This document shows positions 1-9,762 of a stretch of DNA of 64,000 nucleotides, piece by piece; positions within the stretch are counted from its first letter, which is position 1; every line of letters starts with the position of its first letter. This stretch comes from Salvelinus alpinus (taxonomy: Eukaryota; Chordata; Actinopteri; Salmoniformes; Salmonidae): assembly GCF_045679555.1 (NCBI RefSeq), contig NC_092087.1, positions 21,009,925 to 21,073,924 of the forward strand, in the 5' to 3' direction. The position numbers were made by a program, and so were the translations under genes. Below the pieces are notes generated by a model. It was not told where the DNA came from. It ran no database searches and worked only from the letters and a program-made list of their open reading frames with translations.

Positions 1-133
1 TGCCCTCCTCGAATACTTTATCCCAGTTGTGCTCCATCGTTTTCCTACACATCCGTATGGGATTAAGTAAGAATGTGCATGAGAAACCATCCATGTGAAC
101 TGTGTCTGTGGGACGGACAAGAGAATTACTCAC

Positions 134-1562
134 TGATACAGCTCAGCGAGAGGTGCACTTTCCTGGCTGCTCATTTTCTCCAGGTAGCCATCTAGACCAC
201 ACGCTATGTCCAGGGCCTTCTGTAGGTTGACCCTCAGTTCCTCTGGAATGTTGGCATTGCTATCTGCTATCTCCTTGGCTTTGTTTAAGAAATCCACCAT
301 GAATTCCATCGGGGTGTCAGAGACTGCAGAGAACACAAGACCAAAACTGTACACAAGCCTATACAGTATAGAACTAATGAGTACAGTAGGCTATTATACT
401 AATGAACAATTTGAGACAGAAGGGGGGTAAAAAAAAAGGTGATACAGAGAAGGAGTGACGTTATAATAATATGGAATTCCAATGGTGTAAAGTACTTAAG
501 TAAAAATACATTAAAGTACTGCTTAAGTCATTTTGGGGGGGGAATCTGTACTTTAATATTTATATTTCACAACTTTTACTCCATTACATTCATAAGAAAA
601 TTATGTACTTTTTACTGCATACATTTTCCCTGACACCCAAAAGTACTTGTTACATATGGAATGTTACATATGATACGCACTTATCAAGAGAACATCCCTG
701 GTCCTCCCTACTGCCTCTGATCTGGCAGACTCACTAAACACAAATGTTTTGTCTGTAAATTATGTTGGAGTGTTGGGAGCGTGCCCATGGCTATCCGTGA
801 ATAAAAAATAATTTTGTGCCGTCTGGTTTGCTTCATATATAGAATGTAAAAGTATTTATACTTTTACTTTTAATACTTAAGAATATTTTAGCAATTACAT
901 TTACTTTTGATACTTAAGTATATTTAATCGGAGTAAACTGCTTGTATAGATGTCAACCCCAATACATGTTAATGCCATCGTCACCACTCAACTGCAATAC
1001 AGTTCAAAACTAGACTACCACCACGGATTTCTGTATGCTAGCGATACTACAAACGGGAGTTAGGAAACTAGCATTAGCAGTCACTTATTCTAAACCTGAA
1101 AAGGAACCAATTCTAAATGTTATGTAGCGAAAACAACCAAATATATTCAAATCGGACGTTAGTAACTACATTGTGGGCATGTTACAATACATCAATCTTG
1201 ACGGATTTGACGAATATCTACTTTGTTAGATCAGATTTGTTAAATGTGCGCCAATCCGGCGTCCTAGTCCCCCACGGCTGCGTTCCATGCATTGACCTCT
1301 TAACCGCATCTAACTAGTCCTATGTGTAGGTTATTTAATTTAATTACAATTAATATAAATGTAATGTTTAGTTTTATAATGCAAAAATAGTGGATTATTA
1401 TGAATATACTATTTAAGTGTCCTATCATCTTTCCAGTTGATGTTTCCCCGCGACATTCTCCTGCATTCTACAACTAACTAGCCCAACCATTCATTCTTTC
1501 GAGCTTCTGCAATCATAGCTAGTTCTGTGAGAAAGACCCGACATACCTTTGGCAGCCTGCAT
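134..1562 (-). CDS. MT-Ox: MT-Ox (methyltransferase-oxidoreductase of gadusol synthesis), first two coding exons, gene continues off the left edge
   Basis: Exon 1 (coding 1562 to 1547) reads MQAAK and ends at donor GTATGT. Exon 2 (323 to 134) follows a CTGCAG acceptor and ends at donor GTGAGT. The split codon G|TC restores VSDTPMEFM, so the frame holds across the junction (206 nt, 68 codons plus 2 nt). The start MQ-AKVSDTP and the helical stretch that follows resemble my memory of the zebrafish MT-Ox N-terminus, a segment before the SAM-dependent methyltransferase domain. In the known pathway MT-Ox methylates and oxidises 2-epi-5-epi-valiolone to gadusol using SAM and NAD. The catalytic domains are outside the window, so intactness cannot be judged. 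Divergent placement beside eevs strongly supports the call. Confidence 0.8.
485..935. repeat. dispersed repeat in MT-Ox intron 1 with inverted ACTTAAGTA-type ends
   Basis: The ends carry AGTACTTAAGTAAAAATAC (about 490) and GATACTTAAGTATATTT (about 915), roughly inverted, and inside are several AAGTACT/TACTTTTACT runs. I recall this block as a common fish repeat, probably a non-autonomous DNA element. It has no coding capacity. The rest of the intron (936-1546) shows nothing recognisable. Confidence 0.5.
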
Positions 1563-1649
1563 GGTGAATTTCCACGGCGTTCGTAATACAAAATACACAA
1601 CAAGTTGTCAAATCACAAAGGGCGACTGGCAAAGCAGCTGTCTGTCTAT

Positions 1650-1757
1650 CTATATAGCTTAAACCCGTTTCAGTTGTGTAAATGTATCTTTATTGATGGC
1701 TTACGAAACTCCCCAAAATAAACTCCTAGTTTTCCACACAGTAGGTCCGCCCACGTG
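1650..1757 (-). promoter_or_regulatory. putative MT-Ox promoter: E-box, D-box-like motif, TATA box
   Basis: Reading toward MT-Ox there is CACGTG at 1757-1752, AGTTTCGTAAGC at 1710-1699, and TATATAG inside the palindrome CTATATAG at 1657-1650. The E-box is 190 bp upstream of the ATG at 1562 and the TATA box about 90 bp upstream. The transcription start is not known. The same motif set lies before eevs at nearly the same distances. Confidence 0.5.
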
Positions 1758-2082
1758 TCCGTTGACCTGTAAGATCTGTCTATCGATGTCAAACTTTTTT
1801 TGTAAACCTTTCGCGACAAATTGTTTCCATCATGTTTACACTTTTGTCATGAGGTGCTGAAGAGTTCAAATGAGCCATGTAAAATGTGAAATCATTCAAA
1901 TGATATAATAAAATAGAATGGATTCTTAGCTCAATACAAAAAGACATGAACAATCACCTTACTTCAAGAATGTGCATATTTCCCATTACTCTACAAAAAA
2001 GTTGATCTTAAACTTTCATCTTGGCTAATCCTAGACTGACATCTGCTTTTGTTGTCAGCTGCACGTTTTATTACTCTTTATT

Positions 2083-2504
2083 TTCAGGTGTAGGATCTTA
2101 ATTTGATTACCCTGTTGCTGGACAACTTTACTGCAATGATTATTGCATTTGAGGTTTAAAAAGGCTTCTGAAGTTTGTAATTTCCACTTTGAAATGTCAA
2201 ACCTGATTTTCCCTTTTAAAAAAAGTATCAAAATGGCAATTAATTATAATCCACAATTCCTGTAGGCTTATTTTCCTGTTGTAACAAACTGGCTCAAATT
2301 GTTTAACTAGGCAAGTCAGTTAAGAACAAATTCTTATTTACAATGACAGCCTAAGACCAGTGGGTTAACTGCCTTGTGCAGAGGCAGAACAACAGATTTT
2401 TACCTTGCCAGCTCAGGGATTTGAACAAGCAACCTTTCAGTTACTGGCCCAACATTCTAACCACTAGGCTACCTGCTGCCCCAAATTAAGATGCTACATG
2501 TATA
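2083..2504. mobile_element. MITE with GATCTTAATTTGA ends, split by a SINE
   Basis: The left end reads GTAGGATCTTAATTTGA and the right end AAATTAAGATGCTACAT, an imperfect terminal inverted repeat. Related copies or pieces lie at 28.18 kb, 33.25 kb, 40.62 kb and around the LINE at 42.4/46.2 kb. It lies between the MT-Ox and eevs promoters. Confidence 0.65.
2301..2481 (-). mobile_element. tRNA-derived salmonid SINE (HpaI-like), inserted in the MITE
   Basis: On the minus strand it starts GGGCAGCAGGTAGCCTAGTG (box A region), has a box-B-like GTTCAAATCC, contains GTTAAC (the HpaI site that names the family), and ends in TTGTTCTTAACTGACTTGCC-type sequence. Direct repeats CAAATT at 2295-2300 and 2482-2487 fit a target-site duplication. 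Confidence 0.8.
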
Positions 2505-3214
2505 TTTACTCTTCAAACAGAACACTATGAACTCACCAGATGTGCTCAGATGAAAAATGGTCAATTGAATGTGTTTCTATACAGTAGCTGGCCAGGTTGA
2601 CCTCTGACAACATCCATCCAGTGCCACAAATAAATACTTTCTCTTGTAACTGTTGCATACCTGTGTACAGTATGTTAAGTAGCCTAGGAGGCTACGTAAT
2701 TGAACATACCACAATTCAACTAAACAAAAATGTTTTTTTCTTACAGTCAATTTGGCACACACAAAAAAGGGGTAATATCCAAAGCTTTTTTCTCATGTTC
2801 ATCAGTCTGATAGCACATTTTCTGCACAAGAAAGCAAGTCTGATGTAGGCTCCCCCAGTAGGCTAAATACATAACCCTCAAAGAAGTCAAGTGTCCCAAA
2901 ATTTCACATGTAACTTTGCAATACATGTGTATCTTTTACAAATGTATTTATCTTGCTTCTCTTATTCCTTGAGTGAAATAAAAAAGACTTGACATAATAA
3001 CATACAGTATGTGTGATCAAATACAATTACAAATGGTCCATGACATTTTTATTGATGTGGAGTCAGAAGTTTTTTATTAAGTAGCCTAAATATTTTTTAC
3101 AGAAAAAAATGTAGGCTAATCAATTATATAGCCTATTGTGGGGGGATCCCTCTTTACATAATTCTATAGTTTCATTACATCACTCCCAAAAATTGTGTAA
3201 GGATCATGCTGGGG

Positions 3215-3323
3215 CACGTGCTACACAATGGTTTTGGCTACAGTTTCATAAGCACACTGGAAAAACTTGCTCCTCCCCTAGTAGAAGTGAAGTGGTCTGC
3301 TGTCGAGGATATATGTATATATA
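3215..3323 (+). promoter_or_regulatory. putative eevs promoter: E-box, D-box-like motif, TATA box
   Basis: CACGTG lies at 3215-3220 (within palindrome GCACGTGC), AGTTTCATAAGC at 3242-3253, and TATATATA at 3316-3323. The E-box is 196 bp and the TATA box 93-100 bp upstream of the ATG at 3416. The 12-mer differs by one base from the one before MT-Ox. The remaining 1563-3415 interval holds the split MITE and no other recognisable feature. Confidence 0.5.
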
Positions 3324-3415
3324 CAGAGAGTAATAAGAGGTGAACATTATGCTCCATTAGGTTACTTGTCTCTGTATCGGTCACTCATTAGCTTCCAATA
3401 CATAAATATATCAAG

Positions 3416-6400
3416 ATGTCGCTTGATGCAAACACTGGGAAGACACATGTGGAAGACCCACTGGAATGCAACAATATTGCAGTAATAAAGAAGAACGAGT
3501 TTCACTTAGTTCAAGTCAAGGGCACATGGAAACGCAAATCGGGAAATAAATTGAATAAAAATATAAAGGGTCGAGTATCAGCTGCCAAAATGTGAGTAAA
3601 ACTTGTGTTAAAATATAATTAAGGGATTCAATTGATTCAAAATAAATTAAAACGTTATACAAAATATAAGGTTTGTGCACATTATCATCATACATCTAAA
3701 TTCGTTTTCTTGATGATCTAGCTAGACTTTAAGTAAACAAATAAGTAGCCTCCCACTGGGCAAAAACTTGTTTCCACGTCATTTCAACAAAAATATTCAA
3801 TGTGATGACGTGTAATCAACGTGGAAAACTGATTGGATTTGCAAAAAGTAATCAATAAGGGAATTTCATAATTTTTTCAACCAACTTTTAACCTAAATCC
3901 AATGGCATGGTGAAATTGTTTTGGGATTCACGTTAGTTGACAACTCAACCAAATGTAAATCAAAAGTAGATGTGTTGAACTGACGTTTGTGCCCAGTGGG
4001 CTTGCACAAGACTTGACTTGTGTGATTCGGAATGTAGTGTGAGGCATCTTGATGTACAAGTACACCAACTGGACAGGACACTCGTCTATCGCAGGGCCTT
4101 ACTACCATGTATCTCCTTAATACTGAGTGCCAAGCAGAGACTCATCTGGTCCCGTTTTTACAGTCTTTGGTATAAGCCTGAGATCCAGGGCCGGCGCCAG
4201 AACAAATCAGTTGGATAGGCATTTGATTTCAGTTGGATGGGCTCGTTTTTTCATGGGACTTCCGGTGTTTTGAATTTTGTTAATGGCTGTTATAATGAAG
4301 ACCAAAGGCAGCTAGTGAGTTTCAAGTTTGTGGAAGCTCACAATTTATCCTACAATTTTACTTATCTGTATGCCAGTTATGATTATTTTTATATGCGCAT
4401 TTTCGTAACGTTTTAGTTTCTCAAAATTATTGTCACGTGGTTAATCATACAAATATGAATTAAAATGGTAAAAATCTAAAAGTTAAAATTAAACTAATGC
4501 AAGAGCACCAGCCTTTGCCATATGGACACATTGATAGCCTACACCGTGATCCATTATACTCAAGACACATTATCTTCACATTTTACATGCTTTTCACTGA
4601 CATCCGCAACTCAATAATCAGCTAGGCTTATTGCCACTTGCTCTGCCCAAATTGCTGGCTTTCCGAATAGGCATAGGCCTATGCACTTGTGATTTGAAAT
4701 CTTTTTTTTTAAAGAAGCTAATGATCCTCTATGGCTAAGTCAAGCTCTCTGGTAAAGTATTTTGACTGGAGTAATTATATAATTTTGGCAAAACATCAAT
4801 TTACTTTAGGGATAGCCAGCATCCGAACAGTGCGCTGTGCACCCGTCAACTTTCCGTTCAAATTCACAAGTGGCTGAAACCAGAGATCTGTATATAATGA
4901 CGAGATGCTCATGTCTCCACCCTAACAATGCAAATCGTTGTCCCAAAGGTGGGAATTCAGGCAATAAGCTTAGGTCTGCATATTATGCCCATAGAAATGC
5001 ATTGGGTTTATTTAGCCCTCTCACTTGGCCTCTTCCTCTCTGCTAAAACTAGCGAGCGCAACAGCGCCGCTCTGTCTTAGTATATCTAGCTCATGTATCT
5101 GATGCTGTCTGGACAGAAAAAGTATAACATGCCATACTCCTTTTGTCCAGACAGCATCAGGTACATGGTCACACATACGGAGACAGAGGGGCGCTGTTTC
5201 GCTCGCTCGGATGCTTTATCTGAGATTGTTGAATCTTTCTGTCATCGTGCGTCTCGGTCAAATAAATTATCAATATTTCAATATTTTATTTGGACGGGCA
5301 AGGATGGTACGGTAGGGCAGGCAAAGCCCTCTAGGGCTCGCCCATAATGCCAGCCCTGTGGAGATTGAACTCCCAACCTTAGGGCGGACACTTAACACAA
5401 GGCCACTGAGTAGACAGTGGATGACAGTGATTGAAAGTAAATATTTATTTCACCATGTGAATAGATGGCATAATGTTATTTATCCAGCCATCACAACACT
5501 ATCATAGTAATTTGCAAACACATTTTTCCACTTTATTTAGCTACCACCACAGAAAGTGAAATTGTGTGAATTTACATTTATCCCCGGGCTTTGTTCTCTA
5601 AACATTTACTGTACGTTTTGTACTGTACATAAAATAATCTGACAAATATATCACGTTTTCCAGCTATGAGAGCACCATGGAGCAAGGCACCTCCTGGACA
5701 GTGGTCAGCCCTATCGTCTTCACCTACAAGGTGACTGAGTCCCTGGGCCTGCTGGACCCCAGCAACGACACCCTGCTCCTGGGCCACATCAGGGACCCCC
5801 AGCAGCTGGAGGCCCTGAGGAACAGCATCAGCACCAAGCCCCTGAGGCGCTTCGTGGTCATGGACCAGACCGTCTACAACCTCTACGGCTGCCAGCTCAC
5901 AGACTACTTTGAGGCCCATAATGTTCTCTACAGGATCCTGCCCCTGCCCACCACCGAGGAGAACAAGTCCATGGAGCTGGTGATGAGGATCCTGGAGGAG
6001 GTCCATAAGTTCTCCCTGGACAGACGCACAGAGCCCATCATCGCCATCGGAGGAGGAGTCTGCTTGGACATAGTGGGCCTGGCGGCATCCCTGTACAGGA
6101 GACGCACCCCCTACATCCGTGTCCCTACCACCCTGCTCTCTTATGTCGATGCCAGCGTGGGGGCAAAGACTGGGGTGAACTTTGCCAACTGTAAAAATAA
6201 GCTAGGTGGCTACATACCCCCAGTGGCTGCTTTCCTAGACCGCTCCTTCATTCAAACTGTTTCTCGAAGACACATCTCCAATGGGCTGGCCGAAATGTTA
6301 AAGGTACAGTGGCAATGCCTGACAGCAACAGATATGGATTAGATATTGGACTGTACATGAACTTAAGATACAATACTGTACTATTTGACTGTATACTATA

Positions 6401-7500
6401 CTGTAGAGAACAATATACAGTACATCATCAGTCTTAGAGAATATGTTGATGCTCATTTAGCTCTGTAGATCTGGTTTTATGTACTGGTATTTAATGTAAA
6501 TGTAATGTAGATGTGTGCTCTACAGATGGCCTTGATGAAACACAGAGGTCTCTTTGAGCTTCTGGAGACCAACGGCCAGTTCCTGTTGGACTCCAAGTTC
6601 CAGTCTGACAGCGGTCATCAGGGGGACAACAAAGATGCTGCCTCCGTGTCCACACGCATGGCCATAGAAACCATGCTCGAGGAGCTAGCCCCCAACCTGT
6701 GGGAGGACGATTTAGACAGACTGGTAGACTTTGGTCACCTTATCAGCCCAGAGCTGGAAATGGTACAGTACAACCAATTATATACCGCTTCACCTTAAAT
6801 AACCACAAAGCCAAGTAGTTCCATGAGCTACTGTATGTAACCGGGTTTGAACCAATATGTCATCATGTCATGTTTGTCACCTCCTGTTCCATTTTTAGTG
6901 TAACTATGTGCCAGATGAGCATGGTGTCAGGTTTACTCACACCTGTTTGTGTTAGTTAGCGCCAATACACAGTGTGGCTATGAGTAATACTGCACTCTAG
7001 AGAGTTTTGCATGGATACAGTACTGAACGCTGACCTTCTTATTGCAGAAGGTGCTCCCTTCCTTGCTGCACGGAGAGGCGGTCAACATCGATATGTCCTA
7101 CATGGTTTATGTGGCCCGTGAGAGAGGCCTCATGACAGAGGAGGAGAAGCTGCGGATTATAGGCTGCATGGGGGGGCTGGAGCTGCCTGTGTGGCACCAG
7201 GACGTTACCATGGCACTAGTGCAGCACTCACTTTGTGAGAGGCTGAAACACTCTGGTGGGCTGGTCAGGATGCCCTTACCCAATGGCCTAGGGCATGCAG
7301 GTAAAGAGACAGACATGTATTTGTCAGCTAGAGTTCAGCACATTAACAAAATATAAAAAATGCATATATTTTCAAAGCTGGTGTTAACAATCTCCTTTTT
7401 CTCTCCATCTGTAGAGATCTATAATGACACAGGTGATGACACCCTGTACAGAGCGTTTGAGAAGTGGTGTGATGAGCTGCGACCAAGCGACCTGAACTAG
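3416..7500 (+). CDS. eevs: 2-epi-5-epi-valiolone synthase, five exons, complete
   Basis: Exons are 3416-3591, 5664-6303, 6526-6762, 7048-7300 and 7415-7500. All introns are GT-AG and phases join, giving 1392 nt (463 residues plus stop). It is a sugar-phosphate cyclase of the dehydroquinate-synthase superfamily that converts sedoheptulose 7-phosphate to 2-epi-5-epi-valiolone with NAD and a divalent metal. Visible motifs are the glycine-rich GGGVCLD (188-194) and PTTLLSYVDASVGAKTGVN (213-231). Predicted metal ligands are E269 (GLAEMLK), H343 (DFGH) and H359 (LLHGEAV); the 16-residue gap between the histidines matches dehydroquinate synthase. The start is the first ATG downstream of the TATA box, and the 58-residue first exon ends in phase 2 as exon 2 requires. 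No stops or frameshifts were seen. Intron 1 is swollen by a MITE and a hAT-like element. It pairs with divergent MT-Ox for gadusol. Confidence 0.95.
3752..4000. mobile_element. MITE with CCCACTGGGCA / TGCCCAGTGGG termini, copy 1
   Basis: It begins CCCACTGGGCAAAAACTTG and ends GTTTGTGCCCAGTGGG, a terminal inverted repeat. A second copy lies at 56777-56996 and shares TTTCCACGTCATTTCAAC and ACGTTAGTTGACAACTCAAC. It sits in eevs intron 1 and is non-coding. Confidence 0.75.
4186..5358. mobile_element. possible non-autonomous hAT-like element in eevs intron 1
   Basis: The left end is CAGGGCCGGC and the right end GCCAGCCCTG, a 10-bp inverted repeat with one mismatch, typical in form for hAT termini. 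Flanking 8-mers CTGAGATC and TGGAGATT agree at 5 of 8 positions, so the target duplication is only suggestive. No transposase is readable. A long inverted repeat lies near its right end. Confidence 0.4.
5050..5210. repeat. long inverted repeat (foldback hairpin)
   Basis: The inner arms 5092-5125 and 5134-5167 match at 30 of 34 positions around an 8-base loop. The pairing continues outward: AGCGAGCGCAACAGCGCC on the left answers GGCGCTGTTTCGCTCGCT on the right. Part of the right arm recurs at 32965-33050. Confidence 0.75.
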
Positions 7501-7812
7501 TCCAAATATTTTGCATTACCGTAGATTATTTACTTTGAATGATTTAAATGATTAAAACAAGGATGTGGCATTTCTGCTTGACATGTTGACACAGATATCT
7601 AGAATGCTCAACAGTTGTTGTGGCTGATATTTGTTGGTGCTGTTGATTGTTCAGGTTGACTTGATTTGATAGAAAATTGCAAGCGCTGTCTTGTGCTATT
7701 GAACAATAACGGCCCCTCAGTTTTACTACTACATTACAAAAAGGGAAATTCAAAACTTTATGTATGATGACTTTGTATTGCTATTGATGTTTTTGATGTC
7801 TCAAATGTTCTC

Positions 7813-7818
7813 ATTAAA
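7813..7818 (+). promoter_or_regulatory. probable eevs polyadenylation signal ATTAAA
   Basis: ATTAAA lies 313 bp after the stop codon, the first good signal variant downstream, and before the Tc1-like insertion at 7909. Confidence 0.4.
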
Positions 7819-7908
7819 TCGTTTAAGAAATGAATAGTTCTTGTGTCTTAAATACACAATTACAAACACTTTATTTAGGAGCAATGCACTTTAATATTGT
7901 ACAAAATA

Positions 7909-8940
7909 CAGTTGAAGTCTGAAGTTTACATACACTTAGATTGGAGTCATTAAAACTCGTTTTTCAACCACTCCACAAATTTCTTGTTAACAAACTATAG
8001 TTTTGGCAAGTCAGTTAGGACATCAACTTTGTGTATGACACATAATTTTTCCAACAATTGTTTCACTTATAATTCACTGTATCACAAATCCAGTGGGTCA
8101 GAAGTTTACATACACTAAGTTGACTGTGCTTTTAAACAGCTTGGAAAATTCCCGAAAATTATGTCATGGCTTTAGAAGCTTCTGATAGACTAATTGACAT
8201 CATTTGAGTCAATTGAAGGTGTACCTGTGGATGTATTTCAAGGCCTACCTTCAAACTCAGTGCCTCTTTGCTTGACATGGGAAAATCAAAAGAAATCAGC
8301 CAAGACCTGGTGCACTTCACAAAATAGATGGCATCATGAGGCAGGAAAATTATGTGGATATATTGAAGCAACATCTCAAGACATCCGTCAGGAAGTTAAA
8401 ACTTGGTCGCAAATGGGTCTTTCAAATGGACAATGACCCCAAGCATACTTCCAAAGTTGTGGCAAAATGGCTTAAGGACAACAAAGTCAAGGTATTGGAG
8501 TGGCCATCACAAAGCCCTGACCTCAATCCTATAGAAAATTTGTTGGCAGAACTGAAAAAGCGTGTGCAAGCAAGGAGGCCTACAAACCTGACTCAGTTAC
8601 ACCAGAGGAATGGGCCAAAATTCACCCAACTTATTGTGGGAAGCTTGTGGAAGGGTACCTGAAACGTTTGACCCAAGTTGAACAATTTAAAGGCAATGCT
8701 ACCAAATACTAATTGAGTGTATGTAAACTTCTGACTCACTGGGAATGTGATGAAAGAAATAAAAGCTGAAATAAATCATTCTCTCTACTACTATTCTGAC
8801 ATTTCACATTCTTAAAATAAAGTGGTGATCCTAACTGACCTAAGACAGGGAATTTTTACTAGGATTAAATGTCAGGAATTGTGAAAAACTGAGTTTAAAT
8901 GTATTTGGCTTAGGTGTATGTAAACCTCCGACTTCAACTG
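7909..8940 (+). mobile_element. Tc1-like transposon, family 1, copy 1, internally deleted
   Basis: It begins CAGTTGAAGTCTGAAGTTTAC and ends CCGACTTCAACTG, with the TA target duplication at 7907-7908 and 8941-8942. Compared with the copy at 26.5 kb, a block of about 575 bp is missing: the sequence jumps from CAGCCAAGACCT to GGTGCACTTC. The transposase start and first catalytic Asp are therefore lost. Confidence 0.9.
8336..8662 (+). pseudogene. Tc1-like transposase, C-terminal remnant
   Basis: The remnant keeps WVFQMDNDPKHTSK (second catalytic Asp) and SPDLNPIENLLAELKKR (catalytic Glu region of a DDE enzyme). The N-terminal helix-turn-helix and first Asp are deleted, and the frame changes after GTTACACCAG relative to the 27.5-kb copy, so the end is out of frame. 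Non-functional. Confidence 0.85.
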
Positions 8941-8976
8941 TAGTACATAGTACAATTAGCACACATTATGCAGTTA

Positions 8977-9540
8977 AATCAAATCAAAGTATATTTGTCA
9001 CGCGCGCCGAATACAACAGGTGTAGACCTTACAGTGAAATGCTTACTTACAGGCTCTAACCAATAGTGCGAAAAAAAGGTGTGTGTGTGTGTGTGTGTGT
9101 TTAGGTAAGTAAAGAAATAAAACAACAGTAAAAATACATTTGAAAATAAGAGTAGCAAGGCTATATACAGACACCGGTTAGTCAGGCTTATTGACGTAGT
9201 ATGTACATGTAGGTATGGTTAAAGTGACTATGCATATATGTTGAACAGAGAGTAGCAGTAGCGTAAAAGGAGGGGTTGGCGGGAGGTGAGACACAATGCA
9301 GATTGCCCAGTTAGCCAATGTGCGGGAGCACTGGTTGGTCGGGCCAATTGAGGTAGTATGTATATGGATGTATGGTTAAAGTGACTATGCATATAAGATA
9401 AACAGAGAGTATCAGCAGCGTAAAAGAGGGGTTGGGGGGGGGGGCACACAATGTAAATAGTCCGGGTAACCATTGGTTACCTGTTCAGAAGTCTTATGGC
9501 TTGGGGGGTAAAAACTGTTGAGAAGCCTTTTTGTCCTAAT
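8977..9540 (-). mobile_element. 3' part of a non-LTR retrotransposon (same family as 29.5 kb), with an internal duplication
   Basis: On the minus strand the end reads AAGCATTTCACTGTAAGGTC then GACAAATATACTTTGATTTG, the tail also seen at 29.88-29.95 kb. A GT dinucleotide run is at 9080-9101. A block of about 85 bp with GGTTAAAGTGACTATGCATA is present twice (from 9197 and from 9353). Confidence 0.6.
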
Positions 9541-9762
9541 GCCTTGTTCAAAACAACTGGTCATCGGAACTCAGAAATCTCAGGCTTCCAACTTCAGTGC
9601 GTTCAAGACAACTGGGAACTCGCAAAAAAAACGAGCTCCGACTGGGAAAAATCTTTCTTGAGGACATCTTTCTAGAGCTCCTACTTTCCGACATGAAGGT
9701 CACTGACGACATGATTTGACCTTGTTTTTTCCCCAAGTTCCCAGTTGTCTTGAAAGCACCAT
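9540..9762. mobile_element. palindromic MITE (TTCAAGACAACTGGGAACT inverted ends)
   Basis: GTGCGTTCAAGACAACTGGG at about 9597 is answered on the opposite strand by CCCAGTTGTCTTGAAAGCAC ending at 9758. It is non-coding and typical of short foldback DNA elements. Confidence 0.6.

Noticed and set aside
5359-5420. tRNA-like GGGAGTTCAATCTCC on the minus strand
   Set aside because: A box-B-like word without a convincing box A or SINE body; too weak to annotate.
5578-6006. 142-codon minus-strand frame over eevs exon 2
   Set aside because: Antisense shadow of a GC-rich coding exon; no independent motif.
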